Assembly (NCBI GenBank): GCA_027460525.1
Contig: JAPZAS010000012.1
Location: forward strand, 1-64,000
Length of the DNA stretch: 64,000 bases
Direction of reading: 5' to 3'
DNA from: Candidatus Methanoperedens sp.
Lineage (GTDB): Archaea; Halobacteriota; Methanosarcinia; Methanosarcinales; Methanoperedenaceae
This document shows, piece after piece, positions 63,039 to 64,000 of the stretch (its first letter is position 1; every line of letters begins with the position of its first letter). The notes below the pieces were generated by a model, which saw only the letters and a program-made list of their open reading frames with translations, was not told the DNA's origin and did no database searches. Both the position numbers and the translations under genes were made by a program.

Positions 63039-64000
63039 ATGAAAATCTGCATCATTTCACCTTACTTTACCCCATTTGTAAAAGGAAGTGAACACGGCTT
63101 AGCTCAAAAGCTCACCGAATTCGATCATGATGTAACCATTTTAACATCCACAAGCAATGCCCCACGTGAGAAAATGGTGATTAAAAAAAAATATAAGGAA
63201 GAGTACAATTTTAAGGTAAAATATCTTGCTTCTATCGATTTCTATGAGAACCCAATAGCTCCTTCGGTTTTTCTTCATGTTCTTCGAGGTAAATACGATG
63301 TTGTAATGTTGCGAGAAGATTACCCTGTCATGTGCCATCTAGCATACCTTGCAGCGAGGATAACGAATACGCCGTTGACGTTATCGACCGATAGAACATA
63401 TTCCTTGAGCAGTTTCACGCTTAAGGGTATCTTTTTAAAAATTCTCGACTGCACAATAAACAGGATTGTGAGAAATAATGTAGATGCGTACATAGCTCAT
63501 TGCAGCTCTGCTAAAGAGTTTGTAATCAAAAAATTAAAAACCAATAAGGATGTGAAGGTGATACACATAGGTGTTGATACGGACTTTTTTAAACCGGTGG
63601 TCACCCAGTGCATCTATTTAAAAGAGGGAGAGTTCAAAATATTAACGATCGCGCGGTTGCACCAGTACAAGGGATTAGAGTACCTTATAAAGGCTATGAC
63701 TGCAGTCGTTAAAAAGCATAAGGATGTTAAATTATATGTTAAAGGGAAAGGACCTGAAGAAAAACATCTAAAAAAAATGGTTGAAGAATTAGGATTAAGT
63801 AAGCATGTTATATTCTTAAAAGAAGCGATTCCTGGCGATAAGCTGCCTGAATTTTATTCTGAATGTGATCTCTACGTTCAGCCCAGTATCATAGAACCCT
63901 TCGGGATCGCTGTTCTGGAGGCAATGGCATGTGGAAAGCCGGTGGTCGGGTCAAAGACAGGCGGGATGCTGGATACTATTGTAGATGGAGTAACCGGCTT
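63039..64000 (+). CDS. Family 4 glycosyltransferase, 3' end beyond the window
   Basis: The frame is open from ATG 63039 to the window edge, giving 320 residues. The C-terminal GT-B half is clear: FKILTIARLHQYKGLEYLIKAM, VKGKGPEEKHLKKMVEELGL, and the EX7E signature EPFGIAVLEAMACGKPVVGSKTGGMLD. The N-terminal part (MKICIISPYFTPFVKGSEHGLA) is the acceptor domain. It adds one sugar, probably with retention of configuration. Only the last helices are likely to be missing. Confidence 0.88.
   Translation, partial: MKICIISPYFTPFVKGSEHGLAQKLTEFDHDVTILTSTSNAPREKMVIKKKYKEEYNFKVKYLASIDFYENPIAPSVFLHVLRGKYDVVMLREDYPVMCHLAYLAARITNTPLTLSTDRTYSLSSFTLKGIFLKILDCTINRIVRNNVDAYIAHCSSAKEFVIKKLKTNKDVKVIHIGVDTDFFKPVVTQCIYLKEGEFKILTIARLHQYKGLEYLIKAMTAVVKKHKDVKLYVKGKGPEEKHLKKMVEELGLSKHVIFLKEAIPGDKLPEFYSECDLYVQPSIIEPFGIAVLEAMACGKPVVGSKTGGMLDTIVDGVTG

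Noticed and set aside
1-64000. tRNA or rRNA genes and insertion sequences
   Set aside because: I saw no tRNA-like arm sequences, rRNA segments, transposase frames or terminal inverted repeats, though a covariance-model search would be needed for certainty.

Overview
The window reads as part of a euryarchaeal chromosome. A Methanosarcinales-like methanogen or anaerobic methane oxidiser is plausible, but this is inferred from gene content and no marker here fixes the genus. The supporting evidence is an archaeal ThrRS editing domain, a fused CoaBC, a DUF166 protein typical of methanogens, and GGTGA/GTGAT ribosome-binding sites. Gene density is high and genes often overlap by four bases.

Region 1 (1-16054) is mostly housekeeping. 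It starts with a threonyl-tRNA synthetase gene cut off at about base 160 by unrelated sequence. A large DUF4062-NTPase-TPR protein follows, with eight 46-residue repeats and a STAND/defence-like architecture. Next come a PIN-domain toxin-antitoxin-like pair, a HIT protein, a small PD-(D/E)XK-like protein, coaBC, a DUF166-malic enzyme-rhomboid operon, and a minus-strand operon (glmU-like, glmS, glmM, glmU) for UDP-GlcNAc synthesis.

Region 2 (about 16.2 kb to the right edge) is a mosaic surface-polysaccharide island of about 48 kb. Its modules are: (a) a NeuB/NeuA-KdsC ulosonic acid module with a DegT aminotransferase and an iron-type alcohol dehydrogenase; (b) a CDP-glucose branch split between 26-29 kb and 58-62 kb; (c) an unusual run of epimerase, Cys-less nucleotide-sugar dehydrogenase, SDR and Gfo/Idh/MocA oxidoreductase; (d) a complete-looking glycero-manno-heptose cassette (GmhA, HddA, GmhB, HddC) with its own transaldolase; (e) a divergent GtrB-methyltransferase-GtrA plus GT-C group; (f) a KdsB-like cytidylyltransferase module with two 2-hydroxyacid dehydrogenases, an isomerase, alcohol dehydrogenase, HAD phosphatase and cyclase-family hydrolase; and (g) glycosyltransferases, a flippase and two cobalamin-type radical SAM enzymes.

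The island shows its own history. There are gene relics at 16194-16307 (epimerase tail) and 33738-33866 (HpcH/HpaI aldolase), a truncated methyltransferase at 21817, and a probable frameshift at about 31060. An imperfect direct repeat of about 84 bp flanks the second radical SAM gene and records its insertion into an older epimerase-HAD operon. Base composition swings strongly between neighbouring genes. The most interesting candidates are the two ulosonic acid modules, the heptose cassette with dedicated transaldolase in an archaeon, and the Cys-less dehydrogenase group.
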